A program made the translations under genes and the position numbers. The notes beneath the pieces are model-generated. The model saw only the letters and a list, made by a program, of their open reading frames with translations. It did not search any database and was not told the DNA's origin. 32,392 nucleotides of DNA from Oscillospiraceae bacterium (lineage in GTDB: Bacteria > Bacillota > Clostridia > Oscillospirales > Acutalibacteraceae). The stretch spans positions 1 to 32,392 of the forward strand of contig SVOP01000010.1 of NCBI GenBank assembly GCA_015066325.1. The letters run 5' to 3'. Each line of letters opens with the position of its first letter. Position 1 is the stretch's first letter. Below are positions 8,807-19,008 of this stretch, one piece after another.

Positions 8807-9286
8807 TTATTCACCGTCGTTTCTATAGAGTTGTTCGCCTTCGTCAAGTTTATCTTTATAAAGAATTCCGTCAAGATGGTCTATTTCGTGACAAAAGCAT
8901 CTTGCTTTAAGCTCTTCGCCTTTATACAAGCACCATTTACCATCACGATTCTGGGCTTTTACTTTAACTATATTAGGTCTTGTAACAGTGCCGTGAAGAC
9001 CTGGGATTGAAAGGCAACCCTCTATGCCTGTTTGCTCACCCTCTTCGTAAGTAATAACAGGATTAATGAGTTCAATAAACTCATTTCTGTCCTCGCTGAC
9101 ATCCATAACAACGACTCTTTTCAGAACACCAACCTGAGGACCTGCGAGTCCAACACCGCCTGAATGGTACATTGTTTCTTTCATATCATCGAGAAGCTCA
9201 AAAAGTCTGTCGTTAAATTCTGTTACTTCTCTTGATTTTTTTCTTAAAATCGGGTCATCGTCAACTCTGATATTTCTTATTGCCAT
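8807..9286 (-). CDS. def: Peptide deformylase
   Basis: GVGLAGPQVG, EGCLSIPG, CHEIDHLDG motifs. Confidence 0.97.
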   Translation of the reverse strand: MAIRNIRVDDDPILRKKSREVTEFNDRLFELLDDMKETMYHSGGVGLAGPQVGVLKRVVVMDVSEDRNEFIELINPVITYEEGEQTGIEGCLSIPGLHGTVTRPNIVKVKAQNRDGKWCLYKGEELKARCFCHEIDHLDGILYKDKLDEGEQLYRNDGE

Positions 9287-9308
9287 TTTTATCTTCCTTT
9301 TAATTCTA

Positions 9309-11762
9309 CTATGATAAGGGATTTATATCTATCGTAACATTTGCCGTGGAAAGCTTTGCATTTTTCATATACTCTTTTAAAAGCTTTGACATCATTTCAC
9401 GGAAACGCTTATTATTTCTACATTTAATTGTGATTATATTTCTATATTTATTACTGATTTTTGAAACTCGTGGCTGCAACGGTCCTAAAAGATTAATTTT
9501 TACATCGCTGAACTCGCCTGTAACAGCATTTTTAATCATTTCAAAAAACAGCTTTGCGCCTGCAACGGATTGATTAAACTGTTCACTTGTAAAAGTAAGG
9601 GAACAGATATCGCAAAAAGGCGGATAAACCATACTTCTTCTTATAATTTCCTCTGTTTTATAAAATGATTCATAATCCTGCTGAGCAGAAAGCTCAATAA
9701 TATCATTATCGGGAAGAACAGTCTGAATAAAGGCTTTGCCTTTAAAATCACCTCTCCCCGACCTGCCAACAACCTGAGTAAGCAAATCGAAGGCTTTTTC
9801 ACTGCTTCTGAAATCATCATTATAAAGCTGATGGTCTATGGAAATTACTCCAACAAGGGTTACTCTGGGAAAATCCAGTCCCTTTGCTACCATCTGAGTA
9901 CCTAAAAGAATATCGTAATCTCCGTTTGCAAAAGCGGTCAACTTGTCCTGATAAGAATATCTTGCCATAGTTGTGTCCGCATCCATACGAAGAATTTTTG
10001 CACTCGGGAAAACATTCTGAAGCTCTTCCTCAATTCTCTGTGTGCCAAAACCCGCATATCTTACCGCTTTTTCGTTACACTCAGGGCAAGTGTCCGTAAA
10101 CACCTGAGAATGACCGCAGTAATGGCACATAAGGCGGTTGTTGGCGTTATGGTATGTAAGAGATATACTGCAATTAGGACACGTTAAAACAGTCTTACAA
10201 GCTCCGCAAGAAGCAAATGTATTAAAACCTCTTCTATTCATTAAAAGAATAGCTTGTTTTTTATCCTCAAGGCATTCCTCAAGGGCAGAATAAAGCTCAT
10301 TACTGATAGGTCCTTTAGTGTCACTTGTATCAACTGTTACAACATCGGGAAGAACCGCCTTGCCATATCTTTCTGTAAGCTTGATAAAGGTGTATTTACC
10401 GTCAACAGCATTTTTATATGACTCAATTGATGGTGTTGCTGAGGATAAAAGCAAAAGTGCATTATTATGAGCACACCTGAAGCGTGCAACATCACGTGCG
10501 TGATATCTTGGGTTCATTTCAGATTTATAAGTATGCTCCTGCTCTTCATCAATAACAATCAGACCTAAATTGCTGAATGGTGCAAAAACTGCAGAGCGAG
10601 TACCGATAGCAATTTTAGCTTCGCCGTTTTTAACTCTTTTCCACTCGTCAATTCTTTCACCTGCTGAAAGAGCGCTATGAAAAACTGCAACTCTATCACC
10701 AAAATGTGAATAGAAAATGCCCAAGGTTTGCGGTGTAAGGGCGATTTCGGGAACCATCACAATAACATCTTTTCCGTCATTCACAACCTCTTCGATAAGC
10801 TTAAGAAAAACCTGAGTTTTTCCAGATCCTGTTACTCCGAAAAGCAATGAGGCAGAGCCTTTACCGCTTTTATATTGGCTTAAAAGCTCATTAAACGCCT
10901 TATTCTGTGAATCGGTAAGTTCAGGTGAGGTCGCATTTTCTTTGGATTTTTCATATCTTGGTTTGCGGTAAATCTCACTATCATAAAGCTCTGCATAACC
11001 TTTTTTTACGATAGCATTTATGACCGCGGGAGTTACACCCGTAAAGTAGCAAACCTCTTTAACGGATGCACCGCCAATATCAAGAAGAAGCCTTACAACG
11101 CTTTTTTGCTTGGCGGTAAGAGTTGTCAATATTTCTTCTGCCGAGCTTTCACTGACTGCAAGACGAACATTTTTAACAGTTAAATCCCCCGTCTTTCGCT
11201 TTGCATCAACATTTGTTACTAAAATTCCTTTTTTAACAAGTTTTTCGAGAATTTTACTTTCTGAATCGATCCCTAAATCATTTAAAATCTTTTCTCTTTT
11301 AATGTATTTGCAACTATCTTTAAGATAATTATATACTCTTAGGTCATCATCCTTGAGCTTATCTGAAGTTTCCGAAGAAACTTCATTTACAGAATAAGAT
11401 ACAACGTAATTAAGACCTATACCGGCAGGAAGCATTGCTTTTGCAGCCTCATAAAGAGTGCAAAAGGTTGTTTCTTTCAGCCAGAAAACAAGAGAAAGCA
11501 TTTCACCATCAAAAAGAGGTTCTTTATCAAGAACATTGATGACGGATTTCAGTTTTCCTGTGTTTTCTGTTTCCAAAAGCGGCTCCACTGACAATATAAG
11601 TCCTTGTTTTTTTCGGTTACCATTGCCGAAAGGCACCATAACCCTACAACCCGCAACAGCCTTTTTTTCTAATTCCAACGGAATTCTATATGAATAAACA
11701 GCATCAAAGTGGTATGCAAGGCCTTCAACGGCTACCTTGGCTAAAAGTGTACCGATACTCAT
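9309..11762 (-). CDS. priA: Primosomal protein N' (PriA helicase)
   Basis: GVTGSGKTQVF, DEEQEHTYKSE, paired zinc motifs CxxCxxxLxCPNCS...CHYCGH...CPEC, GTQMVAKGLDFPRVTLVGV. Confidence 0.96.
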   Translation of the reverse strand: MSIGTLLAKVAVEGLAYHFDAVYSYRIPLELEKKAVAGCRVMVPFGNGNRKKQGLILSVEPLLETENTGKLKSVINVLDKEPLFDGEMLSLVFWLKETTFCTLYEAAKAMLPAGIGLNYVVSYSVNEVSSETSDKLKDDDLRVYNYLKDSCKYIKREKILNDLGIDSESKILEKLVKKGILVTNVDAKRKTGDLTVKNVRLAVSESSAEEILTTLTAKQKSVVRLLLDIGGASVKEVCYFTGVTPAVINAIVKKGYAELYDSEIYRKPRYEKSKENATSPELTDSQNKAFNELLSQYKSGKGSASLLFGVTGSGKTQVFLKLIEEVVNDGKDVIVMVPEIALTPQTLGIFYSHFGDRVAVFHSALSAGERIDEWKRVKNGEAKIAIGTRSAVFAPFSNLGLIVIDEEQEHTYKSEMNPRYHARDVARFRCAHNNALLLLSSATPSIESYKNAVDGKYTFIKLTERYGKAVLPDVVTVDTSDTKGPISNELYSALEECLEDKKQAILLMNRRGFNTFASCGACKTVLTCPNCSISLTYHNANNRLMCHYCGHSQVFTDTCPECNEKAVRYAGFGTQRIEEELQNVFPSAKILRMDADTTMARYSYQDKLTAFANGDYDILLGTQMVAKGLDFPRVTLVGVISIDHQLYNDDFRSSEKAFDLLTQVVGRSGRGDFKGKAFIQTVLPDNDIIELSAQQDYESFYKTEEIIRRSMVYPPFCDICSLTFTSEQFNQSVAGAKLFFEMIKNAVTGEFSDVKINLLGPLQPRVSKISNKYRNIITIKCRNNKRFREMMSKLLKEYMKNAKLSTANVTIDINPLS

Positions 11763-11764
11763 AG

Positions 11765-11974
11765 TTAAATATGAGCAATTTCTTCAGGCTCAACAATTTT
11801 ATAGTCACCTGCAAGAAGCTGATCAAGAGCATCACTAACGGGTTTTTCTGTTGTAATAACCTTATCTTCAAGGTTTTTGTCAGAAATCTCACGAGCAAGC
11901 TTTGCAGTAGCAGTTACAAGAGAGTAACGGCTGATATGTCCTTTGAGTACTTTACTAAGATCTTGATTAAGCAT
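11765..11974 (-). CDS. rpoZ: DNA-directed RNA polymerase omega subunit
   Basis: 69 aa, SRYSLVTATAKLAREI..., located between gmk and priA as in other Firmicutes. Confidence 0.88.
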   Translation of the reverse strand: MLNQDLSKVLKGHISRYSLVTATAKLAREISDKNLEDKVITTEKPVSDALDQLLAGDYKIVEPEEIAHI

Positions 11975-11996
11975 AATTTATTTTCCTTTCGGTTTA

Positions 11997-12611
11997 TTAT
12001 TCTTCTATTATATTTTTAACGATATTTGCCATTCTGCAATAACGTAATTTTTCAGATTCAAGAATCTTAACAATTTGTTCTGCACAAAGGGCAATATCAT
12101 CATTGATAACAATATAGTCGTATTCATTGGCTCTTGAAAGCTCATCTTTGGCAGTTTTAAAACGCTTTTTAAAGCTTTCTTCTGTTTCTGTTCCCCTGCC
12201 TCTCAAACGCCTTTCAAGCTCCTCCATTGATGGCGGAATTATGAAGATTGAAAGTGCCTCTGGCATTGCTTTTCTAACATTACCTGCCCCCTCAACCTCT
12301 ATTTTTAAAAGGATGCAACCACCTTTATCAATATGCTTTTCCACTTCAGATTTAGGTGTTCCGTAATAATTGTCATTATAAATTGTATATTCAAGGAATT
12401 CCTGATTATTTATTCTTTCCTCAAAAGTGCTTTTATCAACGAAGTAGTAATCTACTCCGTCTTTTTCTCCATCACGCATAGCTCTTGTGGTGGCAGAAAT
12501 AGTTTTATCAAAAGAAAAATCACTATCCTTTAATTTTTCCAAAACAGTGTCCTTACCTGAACCTGATGGTCCTGAAAGAACAACAAGCATACCTTTACCC
12601 TTCAAATCCAA
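11997..12611 (-). CDS. gmk: Guanylate kinase, probable TTG start
   Basis: [45 protein letters not shown] (12620-12626) is 8 nt before in-frame TTG at 12611, giving 204 aa; alternative ATG at 12590. Confidence 0.93.
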   Translation of the reverse strand: MDLKGKGMLVVLSGPSGSGKDTVLEKLKDSDFSFDKTISATTRAMRDGEKDGVDYYFVDKSTFEERINNQEFLEYTIYNDNYYGTPKSEVEKHIDKGGCILLKIEVEGAGNVRKAMPEALSIFIIPPSMEELERRLRGRGTETEESFKKRFKTAKDELSRANEYDYIVINDDIALCAEQIVKILESEKLRYCRMANIVKNIIEE

Positions 12612-12861
12612 AATCCCTGCCTCCTTTTTGGTCGTTAAACCTTGTAAGCAATTGCTCGGCTGATAAAAATGATAAAACAACATTATCGCTATCAGTTATA
12701 ATAACACCCTTGGTTTTTCTGCCGTGGGTGGCATCAATAAGCTGTGCTCTTTCTTTACACTCCTGAATCATTCTCTTTGCAGGTGCAGATTCGGGACTGA
12801 TAATTGCAACTACTCTATCAGCATTAATAAGATTGCCGAAACCTATATTTACAAGTTTCAT
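12595..12861 (-). CDS. remA: RemA/DUF370 family regulatory protein
   Basis: [32 protein letters not shown]; sits between yicC and gmk as in Bacillus. Confidence 0.92.
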   Translation of the reverse strand: MKLVNIGFGNLINADRVVAIISPESAPAKRMIQECKERAQLIDATHGRKTKGVIITDSDNVVLSFLSAEQLLTRFNDQKGGRDFGFEG

Positions 12862-12870
12862 AAAACCACC

Positions 12871-13749
12871 TTACTCTATATTCTGAATTTGTTCTCTGAT
12901 TTTTTCAACTTCTGCTTTAATATCAATAACTCTGCGGGCAATATCAACATCCTGTGCTTTTGAGCCGATTGTATTTGCTTCGCGGTTAATTTCCTGAACA
13001 AGAAAATCAAGCTTTCTGCCTACTGCTTCGTTGGAATCAAGCATTGAATGAAGCTGGTCAATATGACTTCTGAGTCTGACTGTTTCTTCTGCAACAGCAA
13101 CCTTGTCCGCATAAATTGCAGCTTCTGTAAGTATTCTACCCTCATCAACCTGAGTATCGCCTAAAACAGTTTTCATTCTTTCAAGAAGCTTTTCAGAATA
13201 TGCCTTAACTGTTTCGGGTGAACGCTCTTCAATATATGATACATTTTCTAAAATCAAACCAGCTCTTGAAAGCACATCCGCTTTAAGCTTTTCGCCTTCG
13301 ATTTCACGCATTTTGATAAATTCGGCAAGGGCTTCTTTAACCGGCACCTGAACCTTATTCCACAAATCCTCTTCATCAACGGGAGCTTTAGTTATTGAAA
13401 GAATATCGGAAAAACGAGCAAGCGAAAGAGCAGTTAAATCATTCTTAACATCAAATTTCTCTGCTAATTCTTCAACTGCTTTAACATATCCGACTGCAAG
13501 AGGCTCGTTAATGCTTACAATAACACTTTCATCAGCAGTTGTTTCAATCTGTAAAGAGCATTCTACTTTACCACGAGAAATCTCTGTTGAAAGCAAGGTT
13601 TTCACCTTTTCCTCAAGGAAAGAGAAAGTGCGTGGCATTTTTGCATAGAAATCAAAATATCTGTTATTAACGCTTCTGATTTCAACTGTAATATTATAAC
13701 CTTCAACAGAAACCTGCGCTCTGCCGAAGCCTGTCATACTTCTAATCAT
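12871..13749 (-). CDS. YicC family protein
   Basis: MIRSMTGFGRA N-terminus and FLVQEINREANTIGSKAQD C-terminal motif. Confidence 0.95.
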   Translation of the reverse strand: MIRSMTGFGRAQVSVEGYNITVEIRSVNNRYFDFYAKMPRTFSFLEEKVKTLLSTEISRGKVECSLQIETTADESVIVSINEPLAVGYVKAVEELAEKFDVKNDLTALSLARFSDILSITKAPVDEEDLWNKVQVPVKEALAEFIKMREIEGEKLKADVLSRAGLILENVSYIEERSPETVKAYSEKLLERMKTVLGDTQVDEGRILTEAAIYADKVAVAEETVRLRSHIDQLHSMLDSNEAVGRKLDFLVQEINREANTIGSKAQDVDIARRVIDIKAEVEKIREQIQNIE

Positions 13750-13775
13750 ATTTATCCTCTATTAATTAAAATTTA

Positions 13776-14495
13776 TTATTGACTTTGTAAGCGGTGAACC
13801 TCATCCTCTGTAAGCTCACGCCATTTGCCTACTTTAAGCATACCTAATTTAACTGAACCGATTGCATTTCTTTTAAGACGAATAACATCAAGGCTTACAC
13901 CTTCGCACATTTTTCGGATTTGTCTGTTTCTGCCTTCATAAATCGTTATTTCAAAAACGCTTCTTGCAGCAGATTTTTCAATGATTCTCACCTGTGCAGG
14001 TAAAGTATCTCTACCGTCACCCTCAATATCAATTCCACCCTCAAGCTTTTCAACCTGAGCATCATTAATATTAGACCGAACGGTTACTCTGTATGTTTTA
14101 GGAACATGCTTTCTCGGATGCATAACCGCATTTGCAAACTCACCATCATTAGTGAGAAGTAAAAGACCTTCGGAGTCTCTGTCAAGTCTTCCCACAGGAT
14201 AAACAGTTGCTCCAACATCCTGAACCAATTCTGCAACACATTTTCTACCCAATTCGTCGCTCATAGTCGTAACATAACCGCGAGGTTTATTTAACATTAT
14301 ATAATACTTCTGCTTAACGGCAACAACCTTTTTACCGCTAACAGTAACAGTATCTTTTTTAGGGTCGATTTTATCGCCCACAACGGCAATTTTGCCGTTA
14401 ACCTTAACTTTACCGGAATTAATCAGCTCTTCCGATTTTCTTCGGGAAGCAACTGAACATTCCGATAAATATTTTTGTAATCTAACGAGAGCCAT
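13776..14495 (-). CDS. Pseudouridine synthase, RsuA/RluB/E/F family
   Basis: S4 domain followed by LNKPRGYVTT, VGRLDRDSEGLLLLTNDG, GRNRQIRKM. Confidence 0.94.
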   Translation of the reverse strand: MALVRLQKYLSECSVASRRKSEELINSGKVKVNGKIAVVGDKIDPKKDTVTVSGKKVVAVKQKYYIMLNKPRGYVTTMSDELGRKCVAELVQDVGATVYPVGRLDRDSEGLLLLTNDGEFANAVMHPRKHVPKTYRVTVRSNINDAQVEKLEGGIDIEGDGRDTLPAQVRIIEKSAARSVFEITIYEGRNRQIRKMCEGVSLDVIRLKRNAIGSVKLGMLKVGKWRELTEDEVHRLQSQ

Positions 14496-14497
14496 AT

Positions 14498-15652
14498 TTA
14501 TTCCAATCTGTTTATATTTATAAGTTCTTTTATTCTGTCCAAAAAAGACTTTCTTTTTTCTTTTTCCATAAAATTTATGGGTGCATTTTCAGTTGAAAGC
14601 AAATCACTCTCACAAAGAAATCTGCCATCACTTGAAAACACCTTTACACAACCTACCCTCTCACCTTTTTTTACACCTGCATAAAGAAAGCTTTCACAAA
14701 AAACAACAGTTTCAGGATTTGTTTCTTCATTAAGTGCGGTATAAGTAAGCTGTTTTTTTAGTTTTACACCTATCTGGTGGTTATCAGACCCAACAACATC
14801 AATTTTTATTATCTCAACATCAAACTCAGTTTTAAAAGCCTTAACCTTTTCAAAACCATATTCAAAAAGCTTTTTATGGTCATTCCAATCGTCAGGGGCA
14901 AAAAGTGTTACGGCAACAAGAGTTACACCGTTTCTTTCAGCAGCACTTACAAGGCAACGACCGGAGGCTTTTGTAAATCCCGTTTTAATGCCGAAAGCAC
15001 CATCAACGGAATTCAATAGTTTATTATGATTTTTAAAGGTTCGCTGATATTCGGGATTACCATAAGAAACCCTTAAAGAGCTTAATGAACAAATATCGCG
15101 GAATTGCTTGTTTTTTATAGCGAGGCTACCCAAAAGAGCCATATCATAAGCGGTAGAAAAGTGACCTTCTTCAGTAAGCCCGGACGGATTTTTAAAGCAG
15201 GTGTTTTCCATACCGATTTCTTTGGCTTTTTTGTTCATCAGAGAAACAAATTTTTCTCTTGATTTGCCGACAACTCTTGCCGTTACATTTGCCGCATCAT
15301 TTCCGCTTTCAAGAAGCATACCGCAAACGAGTGTTTCAAGAGTTATTTGGTCGCCATCTTTAAGACCTATGGATGTGCCCTCAATGCGCACATCTTCATC
15401 CTTAGCAACATAAGCTTTCTGCAAATCCCCTTTTTCAATTGCAAGAAGGGCAGTCATTATTTTTGTTGTGCTCGCCATTCCACGCTTTTCATAGGCATTT
15501 TTTTCATAAATAACCTCATTAGTTTGGGCATTTATTAAGATAGCTGATTTAGCAGAAAGAGAGAGCTCTGCTGCATTTACTTTTATGCACAAAGAAAAAA
15601 GCATTGAAATTGCAATTAATGATGCTGTTAATCTTTTAAACAACCTAACCAC
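14498..15652 (-). CDS. D-alanyl-D-alanine carboxypeptidase (DacF/penicillin-binding protein 5 family)
   Basis: Signal peptide; STTKIMTAL (SxxK), SGNDAAN (SxN), KTGFTKASG (KTG). Confidence 0.94.
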   Translation of the reverse strand: MVRLFKRLTASLIAISMLFSLCIKVNAAELSLSAKSAILINAQTNEVIYEKNAYEKRGMASTTKIMTALLAIEKGDLQKAYVAKDEDVRIEGTSIGLKDGDQITLETLVCGMLLESGNDAANVTARVVGKSREKFVSLMNKKAKEIGMENTCFKNPSGLTEEGHFSTAYDMALLGSLAIKNKQFRDICSLSSLRVSYGNPEYQRTFKNHNKLLNSVDGAFGIKTGFTKASGRCLVSAAERNGVTLVAVTLFAPDDWNDHKKLFEYGFEKVKAFKTEFDVEIIKIDVVGSDNHQIGVKLKKQLTYTALNEETNPETVVFCESFLYAGVKKGERVGCVKVFSSDGRFLCESDLLSTENAPINFMEKEKRKSFLDRIKELININRLE

Positions 15653-15698
15653 CTACTTTCAAATAAATATATGCAGGTGGTAAGGGTGAAATACAAAA

Positions 15699-16088
15699 TT
15701 ATTCTGTTACTTCAGTAGTTTCTTCTTTCTTTTTGCCTGTAAGCTTAGTTACCTTATCAAACATTTCGGGAACAAGGCTGACTGCTCTTTCAATAGCATT
15801 GTCATTAGAAACAATGTGTTTGATTGTAACATCGCTGTCTTTGATAACGAGGAATGCAACGGGGTTAATTGTTATACCTGCACCGCCTGCACCACCGAAA
15901 AGCTCAACATTATTCTTTGAGGGAAAATCTGAACCGCCTGATGCAAAGCCGTATGTAACCTTTGACACAGGAATGATTGTAAGACCATCGGGGAGATTGA
16001 TGGGTTCGCCGATAATTGTGCTTACATCAACTAAGTCTCTTACTTTTTCAATTGTTGTTTTAAGAATTCCGTTTGCTGATTTTTCCAT
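15699..16088 (-). CDS. GerW/YtfJ family sporulation protein
   Basis: TIIGEPINLPDGLTIIPVSKVTYGFASGGSDF... GGAGGAGITINPVAFLVI typical of YtfJ. Confidence 0.92.
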   Translation of the reverse strand: MEKSANGILKTTIEKVRDLVDVSTIIGEPINLPDGLTIIPVSKVTYGFASGGSDFPSKNNVELFGGAGGAGITINPVAFLVIKDSDVTIKHIVSNDNAIERAVSLVPEMFDKVTKLTGKKKEETTEVTE

Positions 16089-16117
16089 AGTGGAAACACC
16101 GTCCTTATCTATAAAAA

Positions 16118-16924
16118 TTATTTATTTATATTTTCACCCTGCTCTGTTGCGGCTGTATTTACAATTTCTTTTGCAACAGTTTGGGGAATTTTTTTGCTTT
16201 TATCGCTTCTCTTTTTAGAGAAAAGAATTTTAAACAAGATTTTAAATGCTAATTGAAATGCTAAAACTACAACGCCATTTGTGATTATAATAGGTCTTAT
16301 ATGCAGTCTTACAAATGCACTGGCACTTGATTTTGGTGCAAGAAAATCGGGACTTATATCAAAGTCATATTTCTTTACCTTGCAGGTTGAAATGAGCTTA
16401 CCTAAAACGGGATAGAGCCAAGCACAAAGTTTGCCGTGTTTTATGGCCGTATCTGCCGCATCGCCACCTGCAGTAATCATTTTTATATAAAGCTCATCAA
16501 TGGTAAGGGTTTTATAAAGCTTACCAAAGAAGCCACCGAGAGAACTTCCCAAATCACGAAGCATTTTTTCAAGGCCCTCATAGCCGTGATCAAGATAAAG
16601 CTGTTTTATAAGGCTGTTGCCTTGCTTCTTAGGCTTCTCTTTTTTTGTTTCATCTTGTGTTTCAGTCTGAGTTTGGTCTGCTGCCTGCGCATCAGCTTCA
16701 GCAGTCGCCTCCTCATCCTTACCTTTTTCTTTCTTAGGCTTTTTTTCTTTCTTTGGTTTCTTTTCAGTTTTCTCTTTTGAAGTATCAACTAATGGTATTG
16801 TGATAAAGAGATATTTCAATTTGACAATTGTTTTCTCGCCATAATCTACAATTACAGTTACCTTTAAGGAAAACAGAATTACAAAGAAAAGGATTATACC
16901 TAATATGGTATATAAAACAGGCAT
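16118..16924 (-). CDS. DUF2953 domain-containing membrane protein
   Basis: N-terminal TM, Lys/Glu/Ala-rich linker, conserved LYIKMITAGGDAADTAIKHGKLCAWLYPVLG; adjacent to the GerW gene, a common neighbour pair. Confidence 0.8.
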   Translation of the reverse strand: MPVLYTILGIILFFVILFSLKVTVIVDYGEKTIVKLKYLFITIPLVDTSKEKTEKKPKKEKKPKKEKGKDEEATAEADAQAADQTQTETQDETKKEKPKKQGNSLIKQLYLDHGYEGLEKMLRDLGSSLGGFFGKLYKTLTIDELYIKMITAGGDAADTAIKHGKLCAWLYPVLGKLISTCKVKKYDFDISPDFLAPKSSASAFVRLHIRPIIITNGVVVLAFQLAFKILFKILFSKKRSDKSKKIPQTVAKEIVNTAATEQGENINK

Positions 16925-16958
16925 TACATCGCCCCTTTTTTCTTTTTTATGTTTTTAT

Positions 16959-17588
16959 TTATTGATTTTCAGTAGCATTTTCAGCTTTCTCTGCCGCCTT
17001 TTCTTCCTGAGGCTCTCCATCACCATCAAAAAGTGAAAGCTGACCATTATCAACATCGGACATTAAAACATCTCTGTCCGCAGATGGTAATTCGGGAAGT
17101 TCATCAAGAGAGCTTAAAGAAAAGCACCTTAAAAAGTTTGCTGTTGTGCCGTAAAGAACAGGTCTTCCGGGAACATCAAGTCTGCCTTTTTCTTCAACAA
17201 GCTCTTTCTGACAAAGGGTATTAACAACACCCGAGCAGTCAACACCACGGATTTGCTCTATGTAGGGCTTGGTTATAGGCTGATTATATGCAATAATTGC
17301 AAGCACCTCAAATGCCGCCTGAGAAAGCGGTGCATTTCTTTTAAGGTCAAGGACTGTTCTTATTTCCTCAACAAATTCTTTTTTACTACAAAGCTGATAT
17401 TTGGTGTCAAGCTGCAAAAGACAAATACCGCTATCATCACCTTCAAGCTTTTTGCCTAACTCATCAAGCACTAAAAGCATTGTTTCATCATCAAAGCCTA
17501 AAACATTTGCAAGCTTTGTATATTCAATTGGTTCTGCCGCCGCAAAAAGCACTGCCTGAGCTGCAGCAATTTGTTTATTCTCTATCAA
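16959..17588 (-). CDS. scpB: Segregation and condensation protein B
   Basis: AAQAVLFAAAEPI..., LSQAAFEVLAIIAYNQPITKPYIEQIRGVDCSGVVNTLCQKELVEEKGRLDVPGRPVLYGTT. Confidence 0.95.
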   Translation of the reverse strand: MIENKQIAAAQAVLFAAAEPIEYTKLANVLGFDDETMLLVLDELGKKLEGDDSGICLLQLDTKYQLCSKKEFVEEIRTVLDLKRNAPLSQAAFEVLAIIAYNQPITKPYIEQIRGVDCSGVVNTLCQKELVEEKGRLDVPGRPVLYGTTANFLRCFSLSSLDELPELPSADRDVLMSDVDNGQLSLFDGDGEPQEEKAAEKAENATENQ

Positions 17589-18304
17589 GAGTTTTCCATT
17601 CCTTCCAAAATCTCAATTTGAGCATCATCTCCGTCACCGGAAATGTAGATAGTTTTATTTTTAGCAAGCTCCAATATAGCTAAGAAGGCTGCAACCAGGT
17701 CAGAACGGGATTTAGCTTCCTTATATATATCAAAAAGCTTACGTTTTTTACGTTTTTTAAGAGAAGATACGATTGAATCAATCTTCGAGCCAACGGAAAC
17801 AATCTTCTTTGTTACAATTGTTTTAAATGAATCAATTGGTGGTGGCAAGCGTCTTAATTTTTTACCTGCCGCAAGTGAATATGCACTCAAAAGCTCACCG
17901 GGCTCGTGAAGACGTTTATAGGTATTATCAGGAGATATGCTTTCCTGAAAGCCTCTTGCAGTATAGTTGAAGCCATCTGTCATCTGCGCCAACTTACCTG
18001 CAAGAATTTTGCAATCACGATATTCAAGAAGCTCGTCACGAAGCTCATTCTTAAGCTCTTCTGCCTCATCATAAACAGGTAAAAGAGAAACTGTTTTTAT
18101 ATAAACGAGTCGAGCTGCCATTTCAAGAAACTCGCTGGCAACCTCCATATTCTCCTCCTGCATTTCGCGTACATAAGAGGTATATTGTTCAACGAGTTCC
18201 AATATAGGAATATCGTAAATATCAAGTTTATGCTTTGTTATAAGGTGCAGCAGTAAGTCCATAGGACCTTCAAACACCTCGAGTTTGTAATTTAATTTTT
18301 CCAT
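17585..18304 (-). CDS. scpA: Segregation and condensation protein A
   Basis: YKLEVFEGPMDLLLHLITKHKLDIYDIPI; ATGA-type overlap with scpB. Confidence 0.95.
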   Translation of the reverse strand: MEKLNYKLEVFEGPMDLLLHLITKHKLDIYDIPILELVEQYTSYVREMQEENMEVASEFLEMAARLVYIKTVSLLPVYDEAEELKNELRDELLEYRDCKILAGKLAQMTDGFNYTARGFQESISPDNTYKRLHEPGELLSAYSLAAGKKLRRLPPPIDSFKTIVTKKIVSVGSKIDSIVSSLKKRKKRKLFDIYKEAKSRSDLVAAFLAILELAKNKTIYISGDGDDAQIEILEGMENS

Positions 18305-18318
18305 ATTAATTCCTTATA

Positions 18319-18999
18319 TCAAACAAAGGGTATTGATGTAACAGCATCTAAAAGTGATAAAACAGCAGTTGAAATAAAGCTTAAAGGGGTTGTAAGAATG
18401 CCTGTGAAAAGCAACACAAACAAGCCAATCATTATATACCTTTCATACTGCATTATTTTATAATAGTATTTTGAAGGTAACAGCGCAGTTACAAGACGCG
18501 AACCATCAAGTGGCGGGACAGGTAAAAGATTAAACACCGCAAGATTAATATTGATTACAGCTGCATAGAAAAAGAACATTCCCATATATACCATCATTAC
18601 ATTTTCATTGGCTGAACCGAAATAATATAAAGCATTGTATATAAATAATAGCACCAGACTTTGCAAAATATTAGAAACGGGACCCGCCAATGCAACAAGA
18701 GCCATATCTCTTTTCGGCTTTTTAAATCTTCTCATTCTCACTTCAACAGGCTTTGCATAACCAAAGCCGAAAAGAAAAATCATCAATGCGCCTCGTATAT
18801 CAATATGTGCCATGGGATTTATTGTAAGTCTGCCTCTTAAACGAGGTGTATCATCACCAAGTTTAACTGCAATAAGAGCATGAGCGAACTCATGTAAGGG
18901 AGTTGCACAAAATACAACAAATGCTATTGAACTGACGTAAATAATTAAATCAACAATGTCAAAATCTCCGCTTAAAACATCGCCTAAATATCTTAGCAT
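18319..18999 (-). CDS. Site-2 protease (M50) family membrane peptidase
   Basis: TPLHEFAHALIAVKLGDDTPRLRGRLTINPMAHID (HExxH) and NLLPVPPLDGSR. Confidence 0.93.
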   Translation of the reverse strand: MLRYLGDVLSGDFDIVDLIIYVSSIAFVVFCATPLHEFAHALIAVKLGDDTPRLRGRLTINPMAHIDIRGALMIFLFGFGYAKPVEVRMRRFKKPKRDMALVALAGPVSNILQSLVLLFIYNALYYFGSANENVMMVYMGMFFFYAAVININLAVFNLLPVPPLDGSRLVTALLPSKYYYKIMQYERYIMIGLFVLLFTGILTTPLSFISTAVLSLLDAVTSIPFV

Positions 19000-19008
19000 A
19001 ACAAACTC

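Noticed and set aside
8803-8874. N-terminal extension of fmt (MTEFFIKINLTKANNSIETTVNKI)
   Set aside because: Overlaps def in another frame; the canonical Fmt start MKVLYMGTPDF is at 8802.
15733-16218. 161-aa plus-strand ORF antisense to the GerW/YtfJ gene
   Set aside because: Shadow ORF opposite a confidently identified CDS; composition is complementary-strand artefact with no recognisable motifs.
16436-16788. ORFs 16436..16780 (+) and 16606..16788 (-) with low-complexity sequence
   Set aside because: Alternate readings of the Lys/Glu/Ala-rich linker in the DUF2953 gene.
17741-17760. Tandem AAAAAACGT on the minus strand in scpA as a possible -1 frameshift slippery site
   Set aside because: The heptamer A AAA AAC is in the wrong phase relative to the scpA frame (read AAA AAA CGT), and scpA continues normally; it simply encodes KKRKKRK.
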